Shown here: in pieces, positions 1 to 7,609 of the stretch
Layout: the number at the start of each line of letters is the position of its first letter
Position numbering within the stretch: the first letter of the stretch is position 1
Source of the DNA: Candidatus Rifleibacteriota bacterium
Lineage (GTDB): Bacteria > Muiribacteriota > Ozemobacteria > Ozemobacterales > Ozemobacteraceae
Length of the DNA stretch: 64,000 bases
Reading direction: 5' to 3'
Assembly: GCA_024710355.1 (NCBI GenBank)
Contig: JANJUX010000041.1
Location: forward strand, 1-64,000
Made by a program: the position numbers and the translations under genes
The notes under the pieces: model-generated
Seen by the model: only the letters and a program-made list of their open reading frames with translations
Told to the model about the DNA's origin: nothing
The model's database searches: none

Positions 1-510
1 GGAAAAACGACTGCCGAGTTTTACAAGAGGGGTTATTTTGGCCCATCGACTCCGGTAACATCGGACATGGAAAATCAGTGGGCAAGGACGACCTCACTGG
101 AGCCGGTCCTGATAAGGCAACCTCTGCCGGGTACCGCAACCATATTCGCCGAAATCGAACGCCCCCCCTCGGAACTTGCTCTGCCAACCCCCTACCCTTC
201 ACTGGAAAGCATTCTTTCATCTGAAGCGGTTGCTGAAATGGCAGAAAAGGCACTCGAAAATAAAGAGTACCAGAAGTCATACCTGTTTTTTTCGCAACTG
301 GTGGCCTCGGCACCGCAGAACCGACGTTATCTCATCGGAAAAGCCGAAGCAGCGTTTCACATGAAACGTTACCGTCAGGTTCTTGAAATTCTTGGCCCAA
401 TGGTTGCGGCAGGCACTTCGACCGGGTTTTCCGAGCTGCAGGCAAAAAAAATTCAGCAGCTCATGGAAGATTCACGCGGTCAGGTTTTTTCGAGCACCCC
501 GAAACATTAA
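1..510 (+). CDS. TPR-like protein, 5' end outside window
   Basis: The reading frame is open from base 1 through the first internal ATG at 67, so the gene probably begins upstream of the window; only the last 169 residues are seen. The N-terminal visible part is Pro-rich and lacks motifs. Residues after about 80 (AEKALENKEYQKSYLFF, then AEAAFHMKRYRQVLEIL) form two helix-turn-helix units with the small/large residue spacing of tetratricopeptide repeats. That suggests a protein-interaction scaffold. Its stop lies 2 bases from the stop of the convergent motB. An alternative start at the ATG at 67 would give 147 residues, but no ribosome site precedes it. Function unknown. Confidence 0.6.
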   Translation, partial: GKTTAEFYKRGYFGPSTPVTSDMENQWARTTSLEPVLIRQPLPGTATIFAEIERPPSELALPTPYPSLESILSSEAVAEMAEKALENKEYQKSYLFFSQLVASAPQNRRYLIGKAEAAFHMKRYRQVLEILGPMVAAGTSTGFSELQAKKIQQLMEDSRGQVFSSTPKH

Positions 511-512
511 GC

Positions 513-1256
513 TTACTGTTCCCAGCTGAAGTCTTTAACGACTTTTTTCTTGCTGTTGAGAATGATGATCTCGACGCGACGATTGGCTTCGCGCGCCTCG
601 GGGGTGGTATCGAGTTCTTTTGGCCGGTTGTCGGCATAGCCCTGAGCCGAAAAACGACCGGCATCCAGGTTCATTTCATCGACAAAAAATCTGACAACCG
701 AGCAGGCCCGGGCAGTAGACAGTTCCCAGTTTGATGGGTAGACGGTGTTGCGGGCCGGCAGATCATCGGTATGGCCGTCGACTCTGACATAGTTTTCAAT
801 TGTACCGATGACCGGCACCAGAGCCGTGAGAATTTCTTCGGCGCCTTTCTTCATTGCGGCACTGCCGCTCTCGAAAAGCACATTTGCCGGAATCTGGATT
901 TTTACCATCTGGTCTTCAGCCAGAACCCGCAGGCGGTCAGCAAGCGGCACCCTTGCCAGCTTGCTTTTAACATTCTTTACGATCAGCGGAACTTCGCTTT
1001 TTCTCGTTGCCGGCGTCAGAACAATGCCTTTGCCACCGGGGGTCAACCATTGATTTGCCCCCTGTGAAGTATTGATGCTGAATACTGCGTGATAAAGCTC
1101 GTCACGCGATTCGCTTTCCTGACGCTTTTTGGGAGAATCAAGAGTCGAAAAGGCAAACAACATGACAAAAAAGCAAAGCATGTTGGTTACCAGATCGCCA
1201 TAGGAAAGGCACCAGAGCGGTGCAGAAATTTCGTCAGCCTTTTTGCGCTTAGCCAC
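513..1256 (-). CDS. motB: MotB-like stator protein (OmpA-type peptidoglycan anchor)
   Basis: 247 residues. A short basic N-terminus is followed by one membrane helix at about residues 18-38, beginning LSYGDLVTNMLCFFVML. The Asp in YGDL matches the proton-carrying Asp of MotB. A linker leads to a C-terminal OmpA-like peptidoglycan-binding domain (about 120-240) with VDGHTDDLPA and WELSTARA. With MotA it would form an ion-driven stator. GTG start overlapping the motA end by 8 bases, with a GAGGAG-type site upstream, indicates translational coupling. No flagellar rotor, hook or export genes are in the window, so the pair may serve flagella encoded elsewhere, gliding or another ion-driven envelope machine. 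Confidence 0.88.
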   Translation of the reverse strand: MAKRKKADEISAPLWCLSYGDLVTNMLCFFVMLFAFSTLDSPKKRQESESRDELYHAVFSINTSQGANQWLTPGGKGIVLTPATRKSEVPLIVKNVKSKLARVPLADRLRVLAEDQMVKIQIPANVLFESGSAAMKKGAEEILTALVPVIGTIENYVRVDGHTDDLPARNTVYPSNWELSTARACSVVRFFVDEMNLDAGRFSAQGYADNRPKELDTTPEAREANRRVEIIILNSKKKVVKDFSWEQ

Positions 1257-2049
1257 CCTGACCCAGCTCCTCTGATAGATGCAGTTCGTTGAAGGTCACT
1301 CTGGTCTTTTCAGACATGAAAGCCAACAGACGTTCCTGAATGATGCGGGGATGAACACCGGCGGCAATAAACAGACAGCCGCGGGCTATGATTTCGCCAT
1401 AAAGCTGCTCGGCTTTGCTGCGCTCATCCATTTTTTTGCCGTAAGGAATGAGAAGAAAGTTTGCCGCGACCGCGCCGTAGAAAGTCGTAATAAGCGCAAC
1501 CGCCATGTTCGGGCCGATCGATGAAGGGTCATCGAGGTTGCCCAGCAGACCGATCAACCCGATGATGGTTCCGATCAGACCGAAACCAGGGAGAACCGAC
1601 CCAAGAAAATCGAGAGCGCTCTTAACATCGCCGTGGCGATTAGCACGTGAATCAAGCTCGGTATCGAGAATGTCTTCGATGACTTTTACGTCGACACCAT
1701 CGATAACCATCTGCAGACCGCGGGCCATAAAAGGCTCTTCGATTTCGGCGATCCGCGAATCGAGGGCAAGAATGCCCTCTTTTCGCGCAACATCAGCCGT
1801 CATAAGAATGCTGCTGATCAGTTTCATGTAATTGAATTCTCTTGGAGCCATGTAGGCAGCTTTAACCAGGCCAAAAACGTTCATAACCGTTTCATAGCTG
1901 TAAGCCACGAACATGGCACAAGTTCCACCGCCGAAAACGATCATCATTGAGGGGATATCGAAAAATATACCCAGATCGCCGGAAAGTTTGATACCGACGA
2001 GAATGAGAAGTGCGCCGACAATGGTTCCGATCAGAGTATTGTTATCCAA
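1249..2049 (-). CDS. motA: MotA-like stator channel protein
   Basis: 266 residues with four predicted membrane helices: about 5-25, 30-50, and a pair near 150-200 that contains LPGFGLIGTIIGLIGLLGNL and ALITTFYGAVAANFLLIPYG, typical of MotA helices 3 and 4. The large cytoplasmic loop between them carries many charged residues that would contact a rotor. The reading frame starts at TTG (2047-2049), preceded by AGGAG at good spacing. It is the first gene of a motA-motB pair. Family assignment is strong; whether it drives a flagellum or another device cannot be told from this window. Confidence 0.9.
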   Translation of the reverse strand: MDNNTLIGTIVGALLILVGIKLSGDLGIFFDIPSMMIVFGGGTCAMFVAYSYETVMNVFGLVKAAYMAPREFNYMKLISSILMTADVARKEGILALDSRIAEIEEPFMARGLQMVIDGVDVKVIEDILDTELDSRANRHGDVKSALDFLGSVLPGFGLIGTIIGLIGLLGNLDDPSSIGPNMAVALITTFYGAVAANFLLIPYGKKMDERSKAEQLYGEIIARGCLFIAAGVHPRIIQERLLAFMSEKTRVTFNELHLSEELGQGG

Positions 2050-2090
2050 AAGAGATTCTCCTGACTGACAGCAGCGTCATGTTTTTAAAC

Positions 2091-2894
2091 TCAGCCAAGC
2101 AGATCAAGCTTGAACACGAGTTCAGAAACACCTTTCTTGTTTTTGGTCACTTCTTCGACCTTGATGGTGAACTTGTAGGGGGCAACTTCGGCAATACCAA
2201 GAACCTGGCCTTTTTTGATCTTCGCGGCATCAATGGCCACTTTCGGAGTCTTGAGGCTGCGAACTTTCTTGTTGTTTTCCATCACGTCGATTTCGAAGCT
2301 GATACCTTTGATTACGCCGTCATCATCGTTGAAAACCTTCCAGTCTTCATCATATTTAATGGAAAACCAGTAGTTGTTGCCATTCATGGTCAGAGGAGCG
2401 TGCTTGAGCAGCTCTTCGGTCAACGGGTGCGGAGCGTAATTCAGAAGCCTTACAAGGGTGAAAAGGTTCTTCGGGTCGGTTTTCATGGCTGGTGCCTGAG
2501 CCACTTCGGCCTTGGAAGCTTTTGCAGCCTTAACCGCGACTCCGGCCTTAGCTGAAGTAGCAGCTGGAGCCGTGCGCGTAACTTTACCTGCCGCCGCGCC
2601 TGCGCGCTTTACGTTAGTCGGTACTATCGGTTTAAGCGAGGTCACCATACGGTTTGAAGCCGGAGTCAGTTCACCCGGGGGGGCGACCAGAACAATTTTA
2701 TCTTCAGCGGCATTGGCGGCCTGAACCGGTCTTACGGTGCGGGCAGTCTTTAATGTTTTACCGGCAACCTTATCGTGTCTTACAACCTGCAAACCCGGCG
2801 AATTGTCCGTCCCTGCGAACGAAGAAGAGACGAATACGGTTCCGCCAACCACCAGAAATCCCGCTACGAGCATACCCAGTCTGACGTTCTTCAT
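2091..2894 (-). CDS. exported protein, unknown function
   Basis: 267 residues using the ATG at 2892-2894, which has GGAG 7 bases upstream; a longer frame to 2945 has no such site. Residues 1-27 form a Sec signal peptide (MKNVRLGMLVAGFLVVGG, then Ala-Gly at the likely cleavage point). Residues about 60-130 are rich in Ala, Lys, Thr and Val and look disordered. The C-terminal half (about 135-267) alternates beta-like segments such as NYWFSIKYDEDWKVFNDDDG and ends with VSELVFKLDLLG, suggesting a small beta-sandwich. It lies 41 bases downstream of the motA start on the same strand but would be transcribed before motA. I do not recognise the family. Confidence 0.7.
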   Translation of the reverse strand: MKNVRLGMLVAGFLVVGGTVFVSSSFAGTDNSPGLQVVRHDKVAGKTLKTARTVRPVQAANAAEDKIVLVAPPGELTPASNRMVTSLKPIVPTNVKRAGAAAGKVTRTAPAATSAKAGVAVKAAKASKAEVAQAPAMKTDPKNLFTLVRLLNYAPHPLTEELLKHAPLTMNGNNYWFSIKYDEDWKVFNDDDGVIKGISFEIDVMENNKKVRSLKTPKVAIDAAKIKKGQVLGIAEVAPYKFTIKVEEVTKNKKGVSELVFKLDLLG

Positions 2895-2922
2895 TAATTT
2901 CTCCTGATATTTCCTGAACAAC

Positions 2923-3549
2923 TTAGTTGTTTCTTGCCCCACCATTGATCCAGTTAGTTATGAGACCCTGGTCTGAAGTAGAAAGGGAAGGTCGGTCTTT
3001 CGGCATTCTCGGGGTTTCGATGCCTTTTATGCGTCTGACGAGCTTGCTGGTCTGCGCATCATACGGAAGCACCACTGCCCCGCTCTTCGAGCCACGCATC
3101 AGATTCGAATAACTGTTGAGTCTGAGACCTGCCTGCGCCGTACTGTCGTTATGGCAGCCGACGATAGCGCAGTTGACATTGAGAATGGGCAGAATGTTGC
3201 GCGAAAAGCTTCCCCCCATCGAAACCAGAACGATGTGCGTAGTCGCCGAAAGGCCACTGTCGATGCTCACGGTCAGTGAGTTCGAGTTAAAATCGCTGGC
3301 ATGTGCTGTGACAGTGTAAACGCCCGGATCGACGTCAGCGATTGTAAAGCTGCCATTGATATCGGTTATCGAAGAAGTTGTCGACGGTGAAGTCACAACC
3401 GTTGCCCCGGCAATACCAATACCGGTCTGAGAATCGACAACCGTTCCTACAAGAGTGCCTCTGAGGGTGCTTTTTGTTCCGCAGCCCACCGCTGTAAGCA
3501 GCGACAGACTTAAAACCAGCGCCAGTAATACCTGAAAGTTTTTGACCAT
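2923..3549 (-). CDS. lipoprotein with carboxypeptidase-regulatory-like domain and CX4CH site
   Basis: 208 residues from the ATG at 3547-3549, preceded by GGAAGGAG. A lipoprotein signal peptide ends LLTAVGCGTKS. Residues about 28-105 (LVGTVVDSQTGIGIAGATVV, later DVDPGVYTVTA) match the CarboxypepD_reg-like beta-sandwich fold often found in surface proteins. The C-terminal part (about 110-208) contains NCAIVGCHNDSTAQAGLRL and ends LITNWINGGARNN, resembling planctomycete-type cytochrome c modules but with CX4CH instead of CXXCH. A longer frame reaches 4068 but overlaps the pseudopilin gene on the other strand, so it is not used. Haem binding is inferred, not shown. Confidence 0.78.
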   Translation of the reverse strand: MVKNFQVLLALVLSLSLLTAVGCGTKSTLRGTLVGTVVDSQTGIGIAGATVVTSPSTTSSITDINGSFTIADVDPGVYTVTAHASDFNSNSLTVSIDSGLSATTHIVLVSMGGSFSRNILPILNVNCAIVGCHNDSTAQAGLRLNSYSNLMRGSKSGAVVLPYDAQTSKLVRRIKGIETPRMPKDRPSLSTSDQGLITNWINGGARNN

Positions 3550-3665
3550 TACCCCGCTCCTTCCTGAGCTATTATTCCTGCAAAGATCATCGGCAAAAAA
3601 CCTTGGAAGTTTAATAGAACAGTTCGATTTGTGAAAAAAATTCGGGTGAAAGCGCCTGTGCGTGA

Positions 3666-3671
3666 TATAAT
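3666..3671 (+). promoter_or_regulatory. consensus -10 box TATAAT before pseudopilin gene
   Basis: A perfect TATAAT lies 7 bases before the ATG at 3679. The matching -35 region is poor (TTCGGG at 3641-3646, spacer 19). If used, transcription would start on or next to the ATG, giving a leaderless message; no Shine-Dalgarno sequence precedes that ATG. Confidence 0.4.
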
Positions 3672-3678
3672 CGTCTGC

Positions 3679-4212
3679 ATGAAAATGAGCCTGAAAAATC
3701 GACCGGCCCGTTCGCACCCCCGCAGTGGCACCAGTCTGATGGAACTGCTGCTGGCGCTTGCTGTATTGTCGGCCGCGATGTATCCGGTCGTTTTCATTTT
3801 TCGTATCGGCAACCCGCCAAAACAAACCAACCATCAGGAATACACCGCAACTCTGCTGGCACACCATGTGATTGAAACAATCGTGGCGCGGCGGGCGGTG
3901 AATCCGTCTTATCTTCCCGCCATGAGTGAACCAGAACCCGTGGTTGAGTCGGCAGAACATGTCGAACCGGTGAGCCAGTATTTCCGAAACATCTCTGCCA
4001 ACAACGACAGTATTACCGAAACGAACGACTCGCAGCTTTTCTGGACGTTGAAACCATTCAAGTGTCAAATCGACACGTATTACCTTGATGGTAACCTGTT
4101 CAAGGCCATAGTTTACATAACATACCAGCGGGAAGGACGAACCATGAAGGTGTTTTTCGAACGCCTGCTGCCGCAGAAAGCACTCGATGTCAACGGAGAA
4201 GGCGAAGAATGA
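3679..4212 (+). CDS. type II secretion-like pseudopilin (GspI-type)
   Basis: 177 residues from ATG 3679. A short basic leader ends in Gly, followed by TSLMELLLALAVLSAAMYPV: the prepilin peptidase site G^TSLME with Glu at mature position 5 and a hydrophobic helix. The remainder is a soluble domain of about 130 residues. Minor pseudopilins of this type sit at the tip of the type II secretion or type IV pilus filament. The next gene overlaps by 4 bases (ATGA), so the group is translationally coupled. A GTG at 3631 could extend the leader but has no ribosome site. GspI assignment rests on gene order and signal only. Confidence 0.75.
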   Translation: MKMSLKNRPARSHPRSGTSLMELLLALAVLSAAMYPVVFIFRIGNPPKQTNHQEYTATLLAHHVIETIVARRAVNPSYLPAMSEPEPVVESAEHVEPVSQYFRNISANNDSITETNDSQLFWTLKPFKCQIDTYYLDGNLFKAIVYITYQREGRTMKVFFERLLPQKALDVNGEGEE

Positions 4213-4667
4213 AAAGACGCGGCGAATTGTCTTTTGAAGGCATTCTTGGGGTGGCGTTCATCTCATTGATTCTCGCAACCGCGATTGCCGTAGCCCAGTT
4301 TTACAAAGCCAGAAACCCCTCTGACCCGGAAAACCATGACATAACCGCCAGCTACAACGTCATTCTGACAACCCTGCGCGAAGATGCCCAGATCGCCGCA
4401 GTGGCTGAGGTCGCATCCGACAGCTTCACTCTTTACAACAGTCAGAGCGATGTGATCAGCCGCTATGCCTTCATCGGCGGCAACCTGCACCGCTTCGACA
4501 AAAGCGAAAAAGGCGAGATCCTTCTCAAAGGCGTAGAATCGGTTTTTTTCAAAACCGGCGACGAGCTGCCAAACCTGCTGACTGTTAAAATCATGCCGAT
4601 TGACCGCATGGATATTCCGTTTTTCACCTCATTTGCTTTGCGAGGTATCAACCATGACCTTAACTGA
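4209..4667 (+). CDS. pseudopilin-like minor subunit (GspJ-type)
   Basis: 152 residues. The N-terminus MKRRGELSFEGILGVAFISL has a basic leader, a Gly and then ELSFE, so the +5 Glu of prepilins is kept although the usual Phe at +1 is replaced by Glu. A single membrane helix (about 10-30) is followed by a soluble region containing LREDAQIAAV and SRYAFIGGNLHRFDKSEKGE; the reported-value, Arg/Lys-rich strand pattern resembles GspJ/PulJ. It overlaps the preceding pseudopilin gene by 4 bases and the next gene by 14. Likely assembled into the same filament tip as its neighbour. Confidence 0.68.
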   Translation: MKRRGELSFEGILGVAFISLILATAIAVAQFYKARNPSDPENHDITASYNVILTTLREDAQIAAVAEVASDSFTLYNSQSDVISRYAFIGGNLHRFDKSEKGEILLKGVESVFFKTGDELPNLLTVKIMPIDRMDIPFFTSFALRGINHDLN

Positions 4668-5031
4668 TTCGAGCGCCACCAGAAACCTCATACTCTCAGC
4701 GATCCTGACCCTTTCGATCATTTCGATCGCCTGGTTTCTCAGCAGCATGAAATCATCGCCGTTGATTCCCGCAACCACTTTGATTGCCGCCGATTACCAG
4801 ATGGAATCAGCGATCATTATGCAGATGCAGCAGCTGTACAACAATCAAAGCATGCGACCGCAGCCAATTCAAAAAGAAATAATGCCCGGAATCATCATGA
4901 ATATCGAATGCAGTGAGCAGTCTGACAAATCATGGAAATTTGTGGCCAGCGTCGCCGGGCAGGGCATCAGCCGCAGCATGCAGGCTGTCGCCGGCAGCAA
5001 CAACCCCGACAAGATTCTTTTTATCCGCTGA
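4654..5031 (+). CDS. single-pass membrane protein at end of pseudopilin group
   Basis: 125 residues from ATG 4654, with GAGG at 4642-4645 inside the previous gene. Residues about 11-31 (NLILSAILTLSIISIAWFL) form one membrane helix; no prepilin cleavage motif is visible. The rest is a small periplasmic domain with a Met/Gln-rich stretch (AIIMQMQQLYNNQ). Position as third gene after two pseudopilins, like GspK or PilX, suggests a minor component of the same assembly. This is context only; the sequence itself is not diagnostic. Confidence 0.6.
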   Translation: MTLTDSSATRNLILSAILTLSIISIAWFLSSMKSSPLIPATTLIAADYQMESAIIMQMQQLYNNQSMRPQPIQKEIMPGIIMNIECSEQSDKSWKFVASVAGQGISRSMQAVAGSNNPDKILFIR

Positions 5032-5061
5032 TCAGGCCGCTGATCAGGCCGTCGATCAGCC
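5027..5061. repeat. tandem 12-bp repeat at convergent gene ends
   Basis: GCTGATCAGGCC occurs twice in direct succession (5027-5038, 5039-5050) and is followed by a partial third copy GTCGATCAGCC (5051-5061). It spans the stop codons of the convergent pseudopilin-group gene and tilS and contains overlapping TGATCA palindromes. It has no T-run, so it is not a clear terminator. Confidence 0.6.
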
Positions 5062-6483
5062 AGACTGCACAATATTCAGCCACCAGCCAGGGCCGCAATC
5101 AGGCCTGAGGTATTCATTCATAAACCTGCTGCGTGCCAGACCAATGACCAGAAGAATCTTACCTTCTACTACCAGCAATGGCATTGAATCGCGACTTTCA
5201 ACCGGCACCTTTTTATCGATCAGCCATTTTGCCAGTTTTTTACCCCCACTGCCACCCTGAGGATAAAAACGGTCGCCCGGGCGCCGTGTACGAATCGTTA
5301 TATTTGCGAGCAGGCGTTCAGAAACGGGCAGCCATTCACCTGGCAGCCCAGGCAGGCATTCTGCCCGCTGCAACAAAAAGCTCCAACCGCCTAGAACTGC
5401 GGTTTCATCGGGTCTTAACACGACCCCTAACGATAAAGGCTCGTTATCAGAAGCGCTTTTCAGATCCCTTCGAACGGGTCGGCAATCTGAAACTTTTTTT
5501 TCAAAAACCAGACGTCCTTCGCGACGAAAAACCACAAAATCTCTGTACATGATTTTTTGAGAAGAATGCGGATTGAGCCACAAAGAGTCGAGCTGTACCA
5601 GTAGTGCTCTTTTTATGTTTTTCCCGGCGCCGAGTCGGTACAACCAGAGTCGTAAAATTTCTGCCCGAAGTGTACAGTCTGGAGTTATGTAAACCAACAG
5701 TCCGCCATCAGAGACATTTTCGGCGATGTACCCCCTGGCGCGCCGGCGGATTTTTTTCTGAAGCAGGCGGGCATCGTCGCCAAGCGCGGCCAGATGTTGC
5801 ACTGAACCAGGCTGCATCTGGTTCATCAGCGGCAGAAGCCGATGCCGCACCCGGTTTCGAAAAAACACATCAGTAGTGTTAGTTTCATCTTCACGCCAGC
5901 CCTGGCCGGAATCGCGCAGAAACTTCTCGAAACAGCAGCGGCTGACACGCAAAAACGGGCGCCAGACCCTGATCACATTGTTGCCAAATACCAGTCTGAC
6001 ACGATGAGCGATACCACTGAGCCCATGCCAGGAACAACCACGCATCAACCGCATCATTATCGTCTCAGCCTGGTCATCGGCACTATGACCGGTGGCGACA
6101 ATTTCAGCACCGGACTCAGAAAGCATTTCGGCAAAAGCGGCATATCTGAGGTCACGCGCCCAGGCCTCACTACCCTCGGAGTGATCGCTGGCAAAAACAA
6201 TCTCGCCGCGACATCTCTGGTAAAACTCGAGACCGAGGCTTTCAGATAAAGTTCTTACCCACTCCGCGTCTTCTGCGCTAGAAGGCCGCAGGCCATGATC
6301 AACATGAAAAACACAAAGCTGGCGCTTTTTCATGCGGCACCACTGGTGCAGCAGCAGAAGCATGGCCACCGAATCGCAGCCTCCGGAAACTGCGGCAGCG
6401 ATTTTAGCTGCCGCGGGTGGCCGAATCATTGCGGCCAGCAGGCTCTGCTGTGTACCTTTGTCGATTTTCAGGCTGGTTTGCAT
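5056..6483 (-). CDS. tilS: tRNA(Ile)-lysidine synthase TilS
   Basis: 475 residues. The enzyme converts the wobble cytidine of tRNA-Ile(CAU) to lysidine using ATP and lysine. The PP-loop SGGCDS is at residues 33-38 of an N-terminal N-type ATP pyrophosphatase domain, followed by FHVDHGLRPSSAEDAEWV and TGHSADDQAETIMMRLMRG, both hallmarks of TilS. The C-terminal part (about 370-470) contains TIRTRRPGDRFYPQGGSGGK and KKLAKWLIDKKVP, the TilS C-terminal domain. Length fits the full two-domain type. ATG start has GAGG close upstream. It follows the 6503-7495 gene by 19 bases and may be cotranscribed. Confidence 0.95.
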   Translation of the reverse strand: MQTSLKIDKGTQQSLLAAMIRPPAAAKIAAAVSGGCDSVAMLLLLHQWCRMKKRQLCVFHVDHGLRPSSAEDAEWVRTLSESLGLEFYQRCRGEIVFASDHSEGSEAWARDLRYAAFAEMLSESGAEIVATGHSADDQAETIMMRLMRGCSWHGLSGIAHRVRLVFGNNVIRVWRPFLRVSRCCFEKFLRDSGQGWREDETNTTDVFFRNRVRHRLLPLMNQMQPGSVQHLAALGDDARLLQKKIRRRARGYIAENVSDGGLLVYITPDCTLRAEILRLWLYRLGAGKNIKRALLVQLDSLWLNPHSSQKIMYRDFVVFRREGRLVFEKKVSDCRPVRRDLKSASDNEPLSLGVVLRPDETAVLGGWSFLLQRAECLPGLPGEWLPVSERLLANITIRTRRPGDRFYPQGGSGGKKLAKWLIDKKVPVESRDSMPLLVVEGKILLVIGLARSRFMNEYLRPDCGPGWWLNIVQSG

Positions 6484-6502
6484 CAGGTCCTCAGTCAGAG
6501 AA

Positions 6503-7495
6503 CTACCTGGCTTTCTGACTACGAACCGTCTTCAAATAATCGTTCCAGGCCTTTTCAATAAAAGGCGGCAGTCTTGAGGCCGACCGGGGCTCTTCAGGCT
6601 CGATTCCGGCGGCAGAGGGCGCAGCACAAAGTCTGGAAATCAGTCGTTCATGGCCATCAAACACGTCTATGGTCAGCGCGCCTTTGCGGCGGTATTTGCG
6701 ATAAACACGCACAATGGGAGGCGGCGGAACGGCAAGGCGGCCACCAATAACGATCGGGGAGGTTCCATATACGATAAGACCGCTGATATCAACAGGCTCG
6801 ATATATGACGGGATAACGTATTCGTCTCTATCTGCGACATAGTCGGCAAGAATCATACGAAAATCGCGGTCCCCAATATTCTTGAGAAAACGGGCGAGCG
6901 AATAATAGCGGGCATCACGGGCAATACCGTTCAAGTCGAGCCCACGCGGCCGGGCTTCTTCGATGACCATGACAATCGGGCCGTACATGCGGGCAACACC
7001 GATGCGTGGCGAGGCAAAAATAAAATGCGTTTCGGGGTCGGGAACACCGGTTTTGCTGGCTTCGAATTTGCCCGGGCGGTTTTCATAGAGGTCTTTCGTC
7101 GAAGCCATAGTGGTGAAGATTTTCTGCAATAAAACGGTCTGCTGCTTTTTAGCGCTCTTCAGGGCCTCTTCGGGGCCCATACCCGCCTTTTCACAAGCCT
7201 CGACAAAACTACGCAGGCCACGCGACTGATGCGTCATATCGAGCAGAAATCTGAAGCCAAGCAGCTCGTCACGCTCGATTTCGCCAGCTTTGCGAGAGCC
7301 AAAGCCACGATACATAACCGAAAAATAACCGCTGCGAATGCGTTGCAGTGCAGTGGTTGAATTCATGGTAAACATCGATATCGTGTCTGCATCGTAAGAT
7401 GCCGCAGAAAGGTTTTCTGCCGGGCACAGAAGCATGACAAAGACAGCAACAAAAGCAATCAGATGACGCAAAGACAAATATCGAACAACAGACAT
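6503..7495 (-). CDS. exported protein, unknown function
   Basis: 330 residues from ATG 7493-7495 with AGAGG 8 bases upstream. Residues 1-33 are a signal peptide (HLIAFVAVFVMLLCPAENLS, then AAS). The mature part is a mixed alpha/beta protein with many Arg residues: TTALQRIRSGYFSVMYRGFG, GPEEALKSAKKQQTVLLQK, RIGVARMYGPIVMVIEEARP, DRDFRMILADYVADRDEYVI. A Pro run (VPPPPIVRVYRKYRRKG) precedes a basic C-terminus. No catalytic motif is recognised. It is the third of four consecutive minus-strand exported proteins, separated from the one upstream by a hairpin. Confidence 0.65.
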   Translation of the reverse strand: MSVVRYLSLRHLIAFVAVFVMLLCPAENLSAASYDADTISMFTMNSTTALQRIRSGYFSVMYRGFGSRKAGEIERDELLGFRFLLDMTHQSRGLRSFVEACEKAGMGPEEALKSAKKQQTVLLQKIFTTMASTKDLYENRPGKFEASKTGVPDPETHFIFASPRIGVARMYGPIVMVIEEARPRGLDLNGIARDARYYSLARFLKNIGDRDFRMILADYVADRDEYVIPSYIEPVDISGLIVYGTSPIVIGGRLAVPPPPIVRVYRKYRRKGALTIDVFDGHERLISRLCAAPSAAGIEPEEPRSASRLPPFIEKAWNDYLKTVRSQKAR

Positions 7496-7547
7496 GTTTA
7501 CCTCTTTTTCAGGCCAATTTGAAGGTACTGGCTCCATTCTAACGCCG

Positions 7548-7579
7548 AACTGCCCGGCTGGTCAACCAGCCGGGCAGTT
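7548..7579 (-). terminator. strong hairpin downstream of exported-protein gene
   Basis: A perfect 14-bp stem (7548-7561 with 7566-7579) and a 4-base loop lie 31 bases past the stop of the 7610-8836 gene. The T-run in the minus direction is weak, so it may act as an mRNA 3'-end stabiliser as much as a terminator. Confidence 0.6.
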
Positions 7580-7609
7580 TTAGCAGATTGTTTCAAAAAA
7601 CTCTTCTGA

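Noticed and set aside
2010..2555. Plus-strand frame of 181 codons over motA end and the exported protein
   Set aside because: Antisense shadow of 2091-2894; no start signals.
3550..4068. Upstream extension of the CX4CH lipoprotein
   Set aside because: Overlaps the pseudopilin gene on the opposite strand, and a clear GGAAGGAG and lipoprotein signal mark the start at 3549.
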